Source: Ancylostoma caninum (Eukaryota > Nematoda > Chromadorea > Rhabditida > Ancylostomatidae). From it: a stretch of 64,000 nt of DNA. The notes beneath the pieces were generated by a model. That model was not told where the DNA came from. It searched no databases and saw nothing but the letters and a program-made list of their open reading frames with translations. A program made the position numbers and the translations under genes. Shown one piece after another: positions 48,501 through 60,358 of this stretch (the stretch's first letter is position 1; each line of letters begins with the position of its first letter). The stretch is taken from NCBI GenBank assembly GCA_037903475.1, contig JBAJFG010000309.1, positions 1,984,001 to 2,048,000 of the forward strand. Direction: 5' to 3'.

Positions 48501-51500
48501 AGATGAGTTCTGTTCGAGACATTTTTCTTGTTATTTCTAGGATTCTAGGGAGATGATCCTTTTGACGCTGCTTAGCACATTCAACGATAACTTTTGCTGT
48601 TATTTGTTCCAAAAAGTTGCGAGAGGACTCTTGGAAAAGGGCCCAAGATGCTGAAAAGCTCATTTTCTGCACCCCCAAAATTTGCTTCCGAGAGCTGGGT
48701 TAAATTTTGATGCTAAGAAAGAAAGTTGTTGAGAAGCGTTCAAATAGCCATCGTAATCCCCACAAAAATTGTAGTATATCTGTCGCTTTTCGCAGTTCCT
48801 AAATTCTCTATCCCTAGAGAAAAGATTTGCCAAACATGATGACCTGAGATCGAAAATTTTCTTGTTCTTCGCTTCTTAGTTCCCCGAGTTCTCTGCGCAG
48901 GACCTCAGAAACCTGCTCTTACAGTGGGCAATGACCCCTGCTAATCGTAGGAATTACAGGGTGCGTCAAAATTATTGACGCACCTAAAATGAGTCTGTAG
49001 AAAAGAAAAGATGCAAAAACATTCCAAATGAGCATATGCAGAATAAAGCCCAAGTCTTGGCGATCCGAATAAATGCATTCCTGTTCACGGCAAGCTCCTT
49101 CTTTGCTGAAGCAGTCACAGAGACGACGAGGGATCGCAATGCCTCTGCGCCGCAACTAACTCAGGTCGACTTTGTCCCAGATCTTGAACAGATAAGCCTT
49201 TGGGAGCTTGATGTTTTTGTGGATTATAGCGCAGCTCTTGCTCTCTAAGATATCCATATGGGGTCATCCGTAGACTGGAACTCGGTTCACAAGGAAGCCT
49301 ATTCTCCGCCAAGTTGAAGTGCCTCAAGTAGATTTTTGAAACTGGACCCGTGCCACTTTTGTCTTCTGAGCAACAGCCAAGCCCTGCCAAAGTACCTATG
49401 AATTCATCTTGTGATGAGAACTAAGACAAGCGAGAAAATGTGCTCTCAGAAGATTGCTTGAATGAGAAACAAGAAAACGAAAAAATTTTCTATAGTAAAA
49501 CATAGATGCCTTTCTCTGGCTGGGACACGACAAGACTTGCGAACAAGGACACGATTCCATGTGGTACTTGGAGAGCGAGACCTGCCCTACTTCCCTTAAG
49601 AGTGTCGTTTTCCTAAAGCTTACCCTCTTTATAATATGGAGGGATAATGGACGAACTTCAGTTGCGGCGCATCGGCGATTTTCTCTGCCGACATGTTCGT
49701 GGCTGCTTTTACAAGGAGAGAGCGCTCTCCGAACAGGAGTGGATTTTTTGTATTCGCTGAGACATGACCTTCATTTTGGATATGCATATATGGTGGTTTT
49801 CGGAATGTTGTCCCTTCTACAGCATAACTTCAGTGCGTCAATATTTATGCCGCACCCTGTATATCGCCCGCCTAGGTTTCCGTTCATCAAAGGCAGCAAC
49901 CATGGAAATTTTCCACCTCTAGATTTCGGCACAGTTTGGGGTAACCGCATGTGCTGAACATTGTTACAATGCCGAAAACAGTCGAAACCTTCAAAATCCC
50001 CTTTTTTCTGTAACCTCTCAGATCACCGCTTTTGAATAGATTGGGCCGAGTTGTGCGACTTGTTCGATGTGGACCGACCCAAAAAAGTCGATATCGCTGC
50101 CTCCTTTATCAGCTGTTTTGTTGGCAAAATCGGTCTTTTGCACCGTTTTGTAGTGTTTCTGAAGCTGATGGAAGAAAACCAAGTTTGAAAAGATTGCATA
50201 ACAAGTCAAGATGTCGCAAAAACATTAATGATATCTTAAAGACAGCACACACGGAAATTTTTGTGTTGAAGATTTCGCGGTATATCCGGGTTTTTAGGGA
50301 CGATGAACTCATTGACAACGATGACATAGCGTGAAACACGCGAAAAACACAGAAAAAGATGGCGGTATTTCATGTGTGTCCACGGCGCGGACGAGTGTTC
50401 CGTGATGGGTCCCGGCACGGAACCCTGCAAATGGTACGAATTTCATAGACACGCCCCCGCTGAACCACATGCACACACCCTGTCAAATGCGTTAGTTGCC
50501 GCGACGGAACCTTAATGTCCAGAGCGGCAGATGTGTCCACGGCAGTATCTTCGCAGGTAGGCGGCCTTTCAAGGTGTTCAACTTACCGTTGCGATTGTCC
50601 AGCTGCCGGCTTCCTGGTAAGCGACTCATTTCAGAAGTGAAAATTTCCGTGAGTGCTGCCTTTAAAGGCAGGGGCTCACCTCACATTCGTAGTTGAGGTG
50701 ATGGCAGATTCTGCATCTCCTCGACACTCTGAATCCAGCGGTATAGGTAATTTGTCTCAAAAAAGTATTTGAACCCGTTTTTCGGGACGGGGTCCGTAAC
50801 AGTTTGCCAACCCGAGTTGACGTGTGAAGCCGTTGATCTTATCGATCGAAGGAGACTCGTTGGCGAACGCTGCTGCCGTGGCAGGCAGCCAGCACAGCGA
50901 TCTGTTTTTTTTTTGGAGCGATCCACCCCCGGGCTCCAAAAATGTAGCCACTTTGAACCCTTCGAAAATGGGGCTTTCGTCGTTTTTGAGCCTGTTGATG
51001 TACATAACCAAGATCAACATGACGAGAAGGTCTAGGATATGTAGATACTTCCAACAGGCGGAATGAGGTGAGCCCCTGCCTTTGAATGATCCCAATACAA
51101 AGAAAGAATTCGAATGTGAAATAATTGACGAAAATCAGGCCACCCTAGTAAATAGACAAGTGGATTCGTGCTAAAATGACAAGTAGAAAATTTTGCCGTG
51201 GTAGATAATTCGAAAAAGGAGAGCTAAGGGTCAAAAAGACCTTTATGGTAACAAGGAAAGAAATGGCTGTTCATTCAGCTGGCAGCAACAGTCCGCTGCC
51301 GCCAAAACTCGATCGAACGACCCCATGCTGATCCTGCTGATCCAAGATCTTGGACATTCAACTCGTTATATCTTAGAAATTGTTAATTTTCCCATGCTCT
51401 TCCTTTGTGGAACTGTTGGGACAATTGATATGATTCCAAAACGATCAAAATCCCAGATGCGAAAATTTCCGTGGGTCCGTGGGAAACAACACAAAAACGC

Positions 51501-54083
51501 GCCATTTCTTTTGCATCAACCTAATATATGCAGACGTGACCGTACGTGTAAATATTTTGCTGGATACCAGGTAAAGAGTAAATTTGGGTACGTTAATACG
51601 TTTACACGGGTGGCCATCCGTCAAAGCAGTTGGCCTACTTCGTCATTGAACGAAATTCCATAGCTTACCTAAAATACGAAAATCACCTATTTACTAAAAA
51701 GAACTGCCCTTCACACCATGTCGGTTAGAAAAACAACTTCGGGTTTCGACTTCAGTAGGCAAAAGTATTCCACGAGAAGCATAAATTGAAAACGGCTGGC
51801 GTAATTCAATTTCCGAGCGCGACCAGCTCTTTTTGTTCTTCCAGAAGAATAGACTAAAGTGAACGAAACCTACTTAGAAGAATTAGCTGATCTTATTATG
51901 ATTATCTCCTAATTGAGGCTCCAACTTAGCCATGTTCTTCTCCGGAATAATTTATCCTAGTCATACTGCTTTCGGCCTCAGTATTCCCTCGAGAGCATTT
52001 CAAGAGCAAATAAAGCACGAATGATTAGCACAGCTTCTTTGATACAGCTTGAACAATGGCCGTCAGCCTGTGCAGAGGAACTTCCGGGAGTTCTTTATAT
52101 GGTCCTGGTAACTCCAAATTTACTCTCAATCCATTCAGATTCTCCAAAAGAGCTGGAAGCACTGGAGGCGGAAGTCGCAAGTGTGATCCGACAAGTGGCC
52201 GTCTGGACAATGGAGCTCGAGGAGGTGAACGCGAACCGACTGCAGATTGAGGTGCGTTCATTGCCTTTGATGACTTTTGATAGCCTCTTAGTTTCTAAAA
52301 AAGAAAAAAACAAAGCAAAATAAGATACCCAATTTCCGTTTCGTGCCTACCACTGTCACGGGTCTCGATAACATCAATATCTCCGAGTGAAGAAGTTCAT
52401 CTTATTCACTGAAAACATCTTATTTTCCAAAAAAAAAGAAAGGAGGGAAGAAATGTCCTTGTTGCTAAGTTTCGTTACTAGTATTTGTGTTAACTTGATT
52501 TAGCAAGTGTTTCAAATTTTTTCAGGGATTCGAATTCAACGCAAATCCTTTTTTTTAGAATACTCTTGAAAGATCCATGCCGGTTCAACTCTCTCCGGAA
52601 CTTCCATTAGAATTCATGATTATGAAAGTATCAATATGAAAACAAATATAACTGGAGAATATAAAAATTTGATATGACTCTGAAATTTACTCTCTTTAGA
52701 CCCCCTCCCCCTCTCCCTTCCATCGTTCGTCGACTGTTCTATAGCCCAATTCACTGGCGAAGACACTTGAGAGATCTTAGAGGAATAAACAACGTTGGAA
52801 AGTGCAAGTCATTTTGGAGAATTAATTACTCACTTGCTTTCATTGGTAGACCGATCCATCTCCTAACGGGACCTCCCCGGTTTTAGATGTCCGGCGTTAC
52901 CAGCCTACCTTGTAAAGAGTGGCAAACCTACCCGGTATTCGAATTATATGTGCTTCGGCCTATCCGGTATGCGCCCTTAATTCAAAATGTGGGTTGTTGC
53001 TTCTCCGGGCCTCGAAGAGAGAGGATCGAGGCCTACCCGATACCCTAGAAAAGTAAGTGGTCTACTCGATAAAAGGTCCTGAGTATGTCTTCATAATCCG
53101 ACCTCAATTCCTTGATATTTCTAGTGGAACAACTCCTGGTATAGCTACTACCGCAGCAGCTGTATAAAAATTCCAGCACATCTCTTGAAGTGTTGCTCTC
53201 TGGCCCTGATGAGACGCGATTTGTCTGAAAACGAAGTTCTCCTAGCCTTCTCATCCTCGTACGTATTTCCATTTTTCACTTGCCACCATTTGAAAGCTTT
53301 TGACTCAGGAAAACTCCAGTAAAGTCCTTCAGAACGGGTGTCTCCCGTCCCGGCAATAGGGAGACCACATGTTTTATCTATGGAGAGCTTCTCACGGCAC
53401 CAATCCACACTTCTGATTCCTTTATCATTACATATGTAGATATAGAAGATCCATTATTTATTTATTTATTTATTTATTTATTCAATGCATCAAATTGCTG
53501 TGCATCAAAAGCTAGTGGTACCATTGCCAGTGATACAACGGTTTTAACATTTAAAAGCGAAAAAATAAAAAAAGCATCTTGGCCCAACTATCCACCAATC
53601 AACAGTCACTGTAACACCATCTAAGGCTGTTTGACGTATCTCTGCAAAGAACATCACTTAGAAGACAAATGCAAATGGAGTTGTTCCTATTAGTGCATTA
53701 TTTTGGCTATCATCATCATTACTTATACATTTTTTTGCAATAAAAGATGAATACTTGTTTCAAAGGTATAGACGTCCATCTAACGATAAGTAGTCTTCCC
53801 GTTTGGAAAGTTCAGTGATAAACGAATCTGGAGTTAATCGACTGATGTTCTAGGCAGCTCGTCTCATGGTAGCTGAGCCAACTCAGACACACTCTCATCC
53901 TTTACCCTTCAGATCCGCTTCCTGCAGCTCGGTTCGGAGCTGAAGAAGAGCGTGACGTGCGTGCAACTGGCGTCCATCGACTTCGAGCTGATCCAGCTGC
54001 GGCACAACGAGCGGTGGAGGCGCTTCCTCGCCGACCATGTGCCCTCCGAGAAGCTGCTGACCCTCGCCAAGGTGCCGTCGTAA
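45570..54083 (+). CDS. 164-residue helical coiled-coil-like protein, four exons, unrecognised
   Basis: Exons 45570-45587, 45645-45837, 52139-52251 and 53913-54083 (TAA) join in a single frame with GT-AG introns of 57, 6301 and 1661 bases. The product starts MFRTARSHDGHVELDKIKAT and is rich in Leu, Glu, Gln, Lys and Arg with heptad-like spacing over residues about 10-130 (ELEALEAEVASVIRQVAVW; EELKK-type helix breaks are few). It ends SEKLLTLAKVPS. There is no signal peptide, membrane segment or catalytic motif. Exonic GC is much higher than in the introns, as for other real exons here. The start is chosen from the in-frame TAG 33 bases upstream and the strong acceptor at 45507; an additional 5' exon cannot be excluded. 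A role as a structural or complex subunit is only an inference from composition. Confidence 0.72.
46073..46384 (+). repeat. interleaved direct repeats in the large intron
   Basis: TTACCAGTAGTGTGGGAAGG followed by CCATAAGGAACAAAG appears near 46073 and 46350. GTTATAAAGTGGACTTCAGT appears near 46107 and 46216. The interleaved pattern suggests successive duplications or an insertion within a duplicated tract. Confidence 0.8.
48066..48161. repeat. ~100-bp palindromic repeat, TTACCCAGGGTAA family, copy 3
   Basis: GAGATTACCCAGGGTAAATG with TGTTGACGCC on the left and CGTGTTAACACGTTGACTCT on the right; outer ends ATACATCA and TTATGCATG. It lies ten bases outside the mariner-ended block. Confidence 0.6.
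48957..49859. mobile_element. 903-bp Tc1/mariner-type element, TA target duplication
   Basis: Ends CAGGGTGCGTCAAAATTATT plus GACGCAC and, in complement, CAGGGTGCGGCATAAATATT plus GACGCAC. TA flanks at 48955-48956 and 49860-49861. Interior ORFs have no recognisable transposase motif, so it is probably non-autonomous. Confidence 0.78.
50235..50666. mobile_element. ~430-bp MITE, CTTTAAAG family, copy 2
   Basis: Left CTTAAAGACAGCACACACGG and right complement CTTTAAAGGCAGCACTCACGG form the ends, each followed by AAATTTT. Interior blocks match the 23274-23632 copy. Confidence 0.72.
50664..51084. mobile_element. ~420-bp inverted-repeat element abutting the previous MITE
   Basis: Ends AAAGGCAGGGGCTCACCTCA and TGAGGTGAGCCCCTGCCTTT are complementary. 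Its left end overlaps the end of the neighbouring element in the self-complementary GCCTTTAAAGGC. No coding support. Confidence 0.7.
52252..53912 (+). other. third intron of the coiled-coil gene
   Basis: GTGCGT donor, CCCTTCAG acceptor. It carries an (ATTT)n tract at 53455-53482 and three CCTAYCCGRTA motifs at about 52928-53043. Confidence 0.6.
53455..53482 (-). repeat. (ATTT)n tract, likely tail of an antisense LINE
   Basis: Seven ATTT units followed by ATTCAATGCATC; on the - strand this reads GCATTGAAT then (AAAT)n, like the other LINE ends here. No RT frame was identified beyond it. Confidence 0.5.
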
Positions 54084-54440
54084 GCCGGACGCACCGCGCT
54101 GTCCCATCGCTTCTTGTGTCGTCTCGTCTGGGTTCACATCGTCTCCACTGGTCATCCAGCAGTTTCGTAGGGTATAATTGTTGTTTTGATAGTCACATGT
54201 TAATCGCACTCTTGCACTGTTCCTTATTCTATCCGAACCCTAGGTGACCTCTGTTCTTCTAGTCGTTTCTCTGTTTTTTTTCTTTTCACTGGAGGATTCG
54301 CAAGGCTTGAGCTTGCAACTGCAAATTGACGAGATTCTAGGAGCGCTTAGGCGCGGAGCGTCTTTCCGTGTCTTTTCGTAACGAATTCACATATCGATTG
54401 CAATTGATCACCCGTTTTAATGCATGGATTTTTTTCTTCT

Positions 54441-54446
54441 AATAAA
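54441..54446 (+). other. polyadenylation signal of the coiled-coil gene
   Basis: AATAAA about 360 bases after the stop codon. Confidence 0.45.
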
Positions 54447-57419
54447 CGAGTAGTCGGCTGAGAGCACAACATTCTGACAACAAAACTTCAAAGAAGTACA
54501 GCATCAACTCATCAGCAATCTTCAAAATCTGCTTGTACATGGATCCTTGCTTGCACTTATCTCTCCTTTGAATAGAAATTGAGATAGTCTGATTTTAGAA
54601 GGAGTAACACAGTTCCGATTAATCACTTTTGCATCACATAATACCGCCCATGTGGTCTGCCGCGCCGCACCACCCACGCGACGTGCAGAAGTGGTATTTC
54701 GGCACGCATCGTTTTGAACGGTTGACACTGTTCTGAACGTATGCTCGCATCAATTTTCGAATGCATCATTTGTCAGAAGCAAGACTTAATGAAAGCAGTC
54801 GTGAAAAGTATAACATTTATATCAATAAGTAGTTTGAGAGAGACGCTGGAAAATGTTAGTGTAAGCGACTCTGAACAGACCGCCAAAATTGACAAGTACA
54901 CAGTAGTAGCCAAGCAGTTAGTTTTAACGAGGTCGAATAATCCACAGGTAGATTGTGGTTATTTAAAAAGTCAGAAGTTTCAAAGCAACGAAGCAATCGC
55001 GCAGTTAGTTTATACTGCTTTGCTCAGACATACATAGCTCACACGGAAGCCAAATCTTCATAAGAAATTTCACTGCTTTTGATGAATACACCCAAAATTC
55101 ACGAGTCTCAGTTCATTGCATCGTTTGACTTGTGTGGTTTTGAATGCAATTTCTTTTCAAGGCCCCATGGTGATATGAACAGGTTGAGGAAAAAACTTTA
55201 AACGCCCAAAAACGGGTTGAATAATTTTGCTTCCATGTTATCAAATACAGGCGCTTCACGTTTTGTGTAGCAGCTGATTGACAATATTTTCAGATCAACT
55301 GCTAGTTCTTTCCCCATGAGTCGGCGACATACACGCTGCGGCGGTTTCTCGACTTCTTTTTAAATGCATTTCCTTGTAGCTGTCACCATGACTTTGATTC
55401 ATCCTGTGTTCTCGAGGCATTTCTAGGTTTCAGAGAGTCTTAAGCTGTCGGTAAGAGGACCCTGTCATTTGAAGTCTCTGTTGATATCAGCCATACTGTG
55501 TATAAAGCTTGTGGGTAATGCTGTTGGTTCGAAAGAAACAAGAACGAGTAAATTTTCCGAGCAAGTGCCATCCACAGAAAAGCGCAGTTTGGCAGCGTTT
55601 CACGAATTACAGTGATTTTCTGCGAAGCTACACTACTTCTAACACACGCGGTGTTAATCTCTGTCATTTTCACAGCGAAAAGAGTATCCACACGACCTTC
55701 AGCACGAGTATCCTCACCTCCCAGATCTCTACATGGTCAGTAGCAGCGTGGCCATTCATCCCTCTCGTGGCGATGAGGGTGGGAGTCTGCGCTATAGACA
55801 GGGTAAGTTGATTTCTGTATAAACAGCGAACAGATCTACCATAGGCACAAATTTCGCGGTGGTAAATATACCCTGCAGAGGAGACAGTTGATGTCAGCTT
55901 TTTCCCATGATCTTCTTATCTATGTTTACATTAGATGATCTACAGGAAGAATACATACTCGAAGATGGGAGTAAGCGGGATAACATAACTCAAGCATTAT
56001 CACGGCAAAAAGGCGGTGACTTGCGTTATCCAGCCCCATAAATCACCATAATCCACGGAGTAATAGATGCACTGCTCTCCTTAGTCAATTCGGAAGAGGT
56101 GTCTGGTAGCTTTTCCAACGATTTCAGCACTCGATTCCGAATGCTTGTTCGAAACCAGATCGAGATGAGTGTAAGAACAAGACATCACGTTTTGTTAGTA
56201 GAAGTAACAAAACGAGTCCAAGGAGTTGTGAGTGAGGCAGAACTACAGGGCGACAACGAAATCTTTGGCCAAGGATTTGCCGCAGTTATTTTTTTTTGCG
56301 CATCGCCGAGAATCCTTTGACTTTGTACTCAATTTGACTATCCAACTGTCTCAAACACACATGTACAACATCATATTCCATAGTTCTATCTGAATCATGT
56401 ATGAGCTGCAAACATGAAACGAGGTGGATATGGAAATGGCCGCAAATATCTTATAGAATTGCGGCGACATTCTCTCCAAGAAAGAATCTTGGTGACATTT
56501 TCTCCAAGAACTTCCCTTGGTTTTCCCATTTTCTGTTTTCAATTTTCTGCCCAATACTCGAGAGGATAGAAGTTGTCTTTCATAGCGCGACCAGTTCCTG
56601 CGCTGATTTCGTTGATCGGAAAAGCTCAATAGATTGTCACACCCACTTCTTGCCACTGAAGATTACAAAACAAAGTGCAGAGATGGGCAGCACGAAATTC
56701 TGAGAGTTATGTTATATTTTAATCTTGAACACATCTGGTAAAAATAGGATGGATATCTGCCAGAAGTTTTCCATCAAATTTCAAAGGAAAAAGTAAGAGA
56801 AGGTTGGTTCGGACCCCCAGTTCTTGATCTCTTCACATCCACTATATTAGCTTAATGATTGGCGTACTCGTTGGAACAAAGACCTCTCGATTTTCGGTAT
56901 GCAGGTCTTAGAACATAGAATTAGACGTAACTTTTGCTGAGGTGATATATCCTTCAGTATATACCTAAGAAGAAAACAAGACCACAATGACAGGATCAAC
57001 GTGCGGCCCTTGTGTGGTGCAGTCGTCGAAGATTTTGCCGACTCACCGGAGATGCAAAGAAAGATATTTAAGATTCGAGAGTGGTTTCTTAAAGCGTATG
57101 AATTCTGTATAGCCCAGGAAATTTTTTAGATTACTAGCCTATGTCATTGCAGTCTTATAGTTTGTAATGTTTGGCCAAAGACTTTGTTGTCACCCTGTAC
57201 TGCTACTGCGTGGAAGTCCAGATAAAGCAAATGAGCGTCGCAAAGGCGATCATCCTCAGATGTGAACGGTTTGGCCAGAATTTCCTCAATCAGGATCATT
57301 TAGGATCAGATAATGATTCTATGCACAAAGTATTTTCTATAATCATACCTATTGTCCAAGTGTTGACCAGACCAGGACAAATTCAAACATCCTAGTGCAA
57401 AACGTTTCTAGAGAATGGA
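54447..57419. other. unassigned region
   Basis: No supported gene. A patch at 54600-54690 is an inverted match to about 24950-25060. Confidence 0.35.
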
Positions 57420-57467
57420 GGAATCTACTCAAAAATGGCTGCAAACAGCCATTTCTGAGTAGATTCC
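57420..57467. repeat. 48-bp hairpin
   Basis: Arms of 22 bases (GGAATCTACTCAAAAATGGC plus TG and its complement) with one mismatch around a CAAA loop. Followed only by a weak T-rich stretch; function unknown. Confidence 0.9.
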
Positions 57468-59070
57468 TTTCTTTATCTATCGGAGACTCGTATCCCCGGA
57501 GTTCGACGAAAACCTCTAGGTTACAGGAGAGCTAAATGCTGTGCCATCTTAACTATCTAAAGACTCGTTGCCACGCTCTGTGTAAATAATTTAGCCGCTC
57601 GTTTGTCCTGCTTGCGAGTTCTCGACTATCACCTTGATCACCTTGACTCCCGTTGATCTTCGGGTATACCGAACGGGCGCCAGCAATCCTTCCATTTGTC
57701 CCTCTCGCGAGCCAGAGTTGTCCAGTGGATTCTGTCCATTCGAGGGACACGGAGAGCATCGTATCGATCCTTGAAGGACTTCGTGAAGAAGTCTGACCAT
57801 CGGGTCGGTGGTCTTCCTGTCGTGCGCTTAACGTCTCGTGGAGTTCAGTCGTTGACGGCTCTTGTCCAACGGTTGTCGTTAAAACGCATCACGTGTCCCA
57901 CCTAATCTTATTCAACTTGACGTAAGCGGCAGCGTCCCCGATCTTCGATTGTTGACGAAGGGTGGAACTCCGTGCTCCAGCCCTCACTTGCGTGAGGCGG
58001 GTTATTCCTAGCATCACCGTCTCGATGGACGTTCGACGACGTTCACCGCATTCTCATCCTGCTTGCGAGACGCCCAGGTTTCTGAGGCGTAGGTCAAAGC
58101 AGGATGAACGGTTGTGTTGAAGAGGTGGGCACGGAGCCTGGTGTTCTTCGTCTTCTTCACTACGTCCTCGATGCTCTTGTAAGCTCCTCAAGCAGCTCGT
58201 TTCCTCCTGCCCAACTCTGGAGCGAGGTCGTTCATCATGTTGACTTCTCGACCTAGGTATACGTAGCTGGAGCATGGTATGGTCGTTCCGTTGAGCAAGA
58301 ATGGGGCATCGGGAACCATCCATTCTTCATGAACATCGTCTTCCTAAGATTCAGTTGGAGACGAATCTTTCCACACGCTTCCTCGAAGTCGGCCAGCATC
58401 TGTTCCGCTTCGTTGATGGTTGGTGTTATAAGAACGATGTCGTCAGCGAAGCGAAGATGGCTAAGTCGCCGGCCATCAACTTGCACTCCCATGCTACCCC
58501 ATTCCAGTTTCCGCATGACGTCTTCGAGAGTGGCGCTGAATAGTTTTGGCGACACGGTATCGCCCTGCCGAACCGCACTCTTGACATCGATGGTGATGTC
58601 GTCGTAGAATGGAGAAATCCTGGTGGTGAAGTTGCTGTAGAGCTCACGAAATACCTTGATGTATTGAGTGGAAACGCCCTGGTTGCCCAGCTTTCAACAC
58701 CGCTTCTGTCTCAACAGAGTCGAAGGCTTTCTTCAATTCGATGAAACGTGGGACAGATGGGCATCTCATACTCTCGCGATACTTCGATGAGTCTAGTGAC
58801 GGTGTGTATGTGGTCAACCGTACTGAATCCTTTTCGAAACCCTGCTTGCTCGCACGGCTGTCCCTCGTCTAGTGTCCTTTCGATCCTACTGACAAGGGAA
58901 GTGCAAGAGGCTAACCCCGGGGATCGAAATGAAACACCCATTTTTGGTAACATTGTCTAAGGCTATGTTAATGTATGTACATCATTTTTGCCCAATGGTC
59001 CTGATGCGCGCAGGAGAATGCGCCAAAGACTTTTCGGCGTCATTCATCTTCCACACGCCCTAGATCTTTG

Positions 59071-59326
59071 AAAAAGTCTTCTTGACTGAAACTTTGCATA
59101 CGGGGTTTATTTGAGGTGCTGAATACTAATATCATAATATCGAATAATATTTTGTACCGTAACGCTATTTTTGTAGGGTTACGGCAAGTGCACCACCCCA
59201 TACTACCGTGCACCTACCGTAACCCTCCAAAATGGCATTATGGTGCAAAATAGATACAATATTCGTGTTCAGCACCTCAAGTAATCCCCGTATGCAAAGT
59301 TTCAGTCGAAAATATTTCTTGAAGAG
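59071..59326. repeat. hairpin of ~110-base arms within the 1,185-bp element
   Basis: CTTGACTGAAACTTTGCATA with CGGGG and TGAGGTGCTGAA on the left pair with the complement at the right. Inner arms AGGGTTACGG and CCGTAACCCT flank a centre of about 30 bases. Confidence 0.8.
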
Positions 59327-59680
59327 TTTGGGTTCATGATGGTTGAATAGTACCAATTTTCTAGTACGCTGTCGATGGAGTCCTGGCTTGGACTCATGGA
59401 ACTTTGGCCACGCATTCCAGCAGTGGTTGGCGTGATTAGCTGTCCCATGAATCATCGAATGTTTGCAGACGCATTTTTGAATAACCTGGTTCCGCCTGGT
59501 TACGCGACTATGAGTCCTTGCTCCAATTATGGCAGCCGCGATGAGGTGACCGAGTGAGTAACGAATCGGACGAAGTTCCTGCAGTAATTCCTGTATTCTT
59601 GTAATGGCGCACATATCTGATGGGTTTTAGTCATTACAAATACTCTAAACAAGTTTAAAAGACTCAAATTCAAAAATGGA

Positions 59681-59753
59681 TCCCTCGGACGGGATCCAAA
59701 CCCTGGACCTTCTGACTGACAATCCGACACGCTACCCACTCGGCCACTCCGCC
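59681..59753 (-). repeat. tRNA-like segment, probably a SINE head or degenerate tRNA
   Basis: On the - strand it has a good A box (TGGCCGAGTGGG) and a B-box-like GGGTTTGGATCCC at normal spacing, resembling a Ser/Leu-type tRNA front end. The acceptor stem does not close and the anticodon arm is unclear, so it is not a working tRNA gene. Confidence 0.5.
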
Positions 59754-60358
59754 ACGGCCGGCATGCCTGTGGCAATAGCTCATGGTCGCATACCCAGTGG
59801 AGCAGGGTCGTTCACAATTGTGTCTCCAAACACTCTACAGTCCATGAGACAGCTAATTACAGTAATCTCAGTAAGTTTGAGCCGTCAACGTTGCATAAAT
59901 CGCCTGTAAAATAGACCCCTATGGCAGCGAAGAAGAAAAATCTTGGACGCGCTCTCCTGGGCGCATCCTGACCATTGGGCAAAAATAATATGTGTGCATT
60001 ATAATCACCTTAGACAAGGCTTCTGAAAATGGGTGGCTCGCTGGGATCCCCGGGGTTAGCCTCTTGCACTTCCCTTGTGAGGATCACTCGCGTGAAAAGC
60101 TTGTAGACGACGGACAGTAGGCGGATGGGGCGATGATTGCCAATGTCCTGCGGGTCTCCCTTCTTCTACAGCAACACGGTCCTGCTGGTCTTCCATTGGT
60201 TAGGTACCTTGCATTCCGACAGGTACCGCGTGAACAGCCTAGCCAAGGTGGTGATGAGAATTGGCGGTAGTTCTCGACTATATCCTTGCAATCCATTCTG
60301 AGACCGCAAAGAAATATGCAATGCAAGATATCAAGTTGGGATGTAATGACAACATCTA

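Larger units (their letters stand above)
48173..51524. mobile_element. 3.35-kb mariner-ended block carrying nested elements
   Basis: Ends CTAGGTTGGTGCAAAAGAAA plus TGGCGCG and the complement TTAGGTTGATGCAAAAGAAA plus TGGCGCG form a 27-base inverted repeat flanked by TA (48171-48172, 51525-51526). YTAGGTTGGTGCAAAAG is the classical mariner terminus. Subtracting the nested elements (48957-49859, 50235-50666, 50664-51084) leaves about 1.6 kb, close to mariner size, but no transposase frame survives. Confidence 0.72.
45838..52138 (+). other. 6.3-kb intron of the coiled-coil gene, transposon-rich
   Basis: The intron begins GTGAGT and ends CCATTCAG. It contains direct repeats at 46073-46384, a TTACCC-family palindrome at 48066-48161, and the mariner-ended block 48173-51524 with three inner elements. 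No exon was found inside. Confidence 0.65.
58893..60077. mobile_element. 1,185-bp inverted-repeat element with TGA target duplication, inside the RTE
   Basis: Terminal inverted repeats begin CAAGGGAAGTGCAAGAGGCT, are identical for 33 bases and remain similar for about 150. TGA flanks both ends (58890-58892 and 60078-60080). Removing the element with one TGA restores the RT reading VILSRIERTLDEG. Inside are a long hairpin (59071-59326) and a tRNA-like segment (59681-59753). No transposase. The 3-bp duplication of form TNA would suit PIF/Harbinger, but the superfamily is unproven. Confidence 0.8.
57550..60300 (-). mobile_element. antisense RTE-type LINE remnant, interrupted
   Basis: On the - strand, 60300-60081 encodes ILITTLARLFTRYLSECKVP, NQWKTSR and NHRPIRLLSVVYKLFTRVIL. 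After a 1,185-bp insertion, 58889-57553 continues with SRIERTLDEGQPCEQAGFRK, DHIHTVTRLIEVSREY, the catalytic box LSHLRFADDIVLITP, and the late RTE block ending in RWSDFFTKSFKDRYDALRV-like sequence. Stops and frame shifts show it is dead. The endonuclease domain is absent (5' truncated). Confidence 0.82.

Noticed and set aside
53148..53408. 86-codon antisense ORF in intron 3 of the coiled-coil gene
   Set aside because: No recognised motif; next to a possible LINE tail but on the wrong side of it for the LINE coding region.
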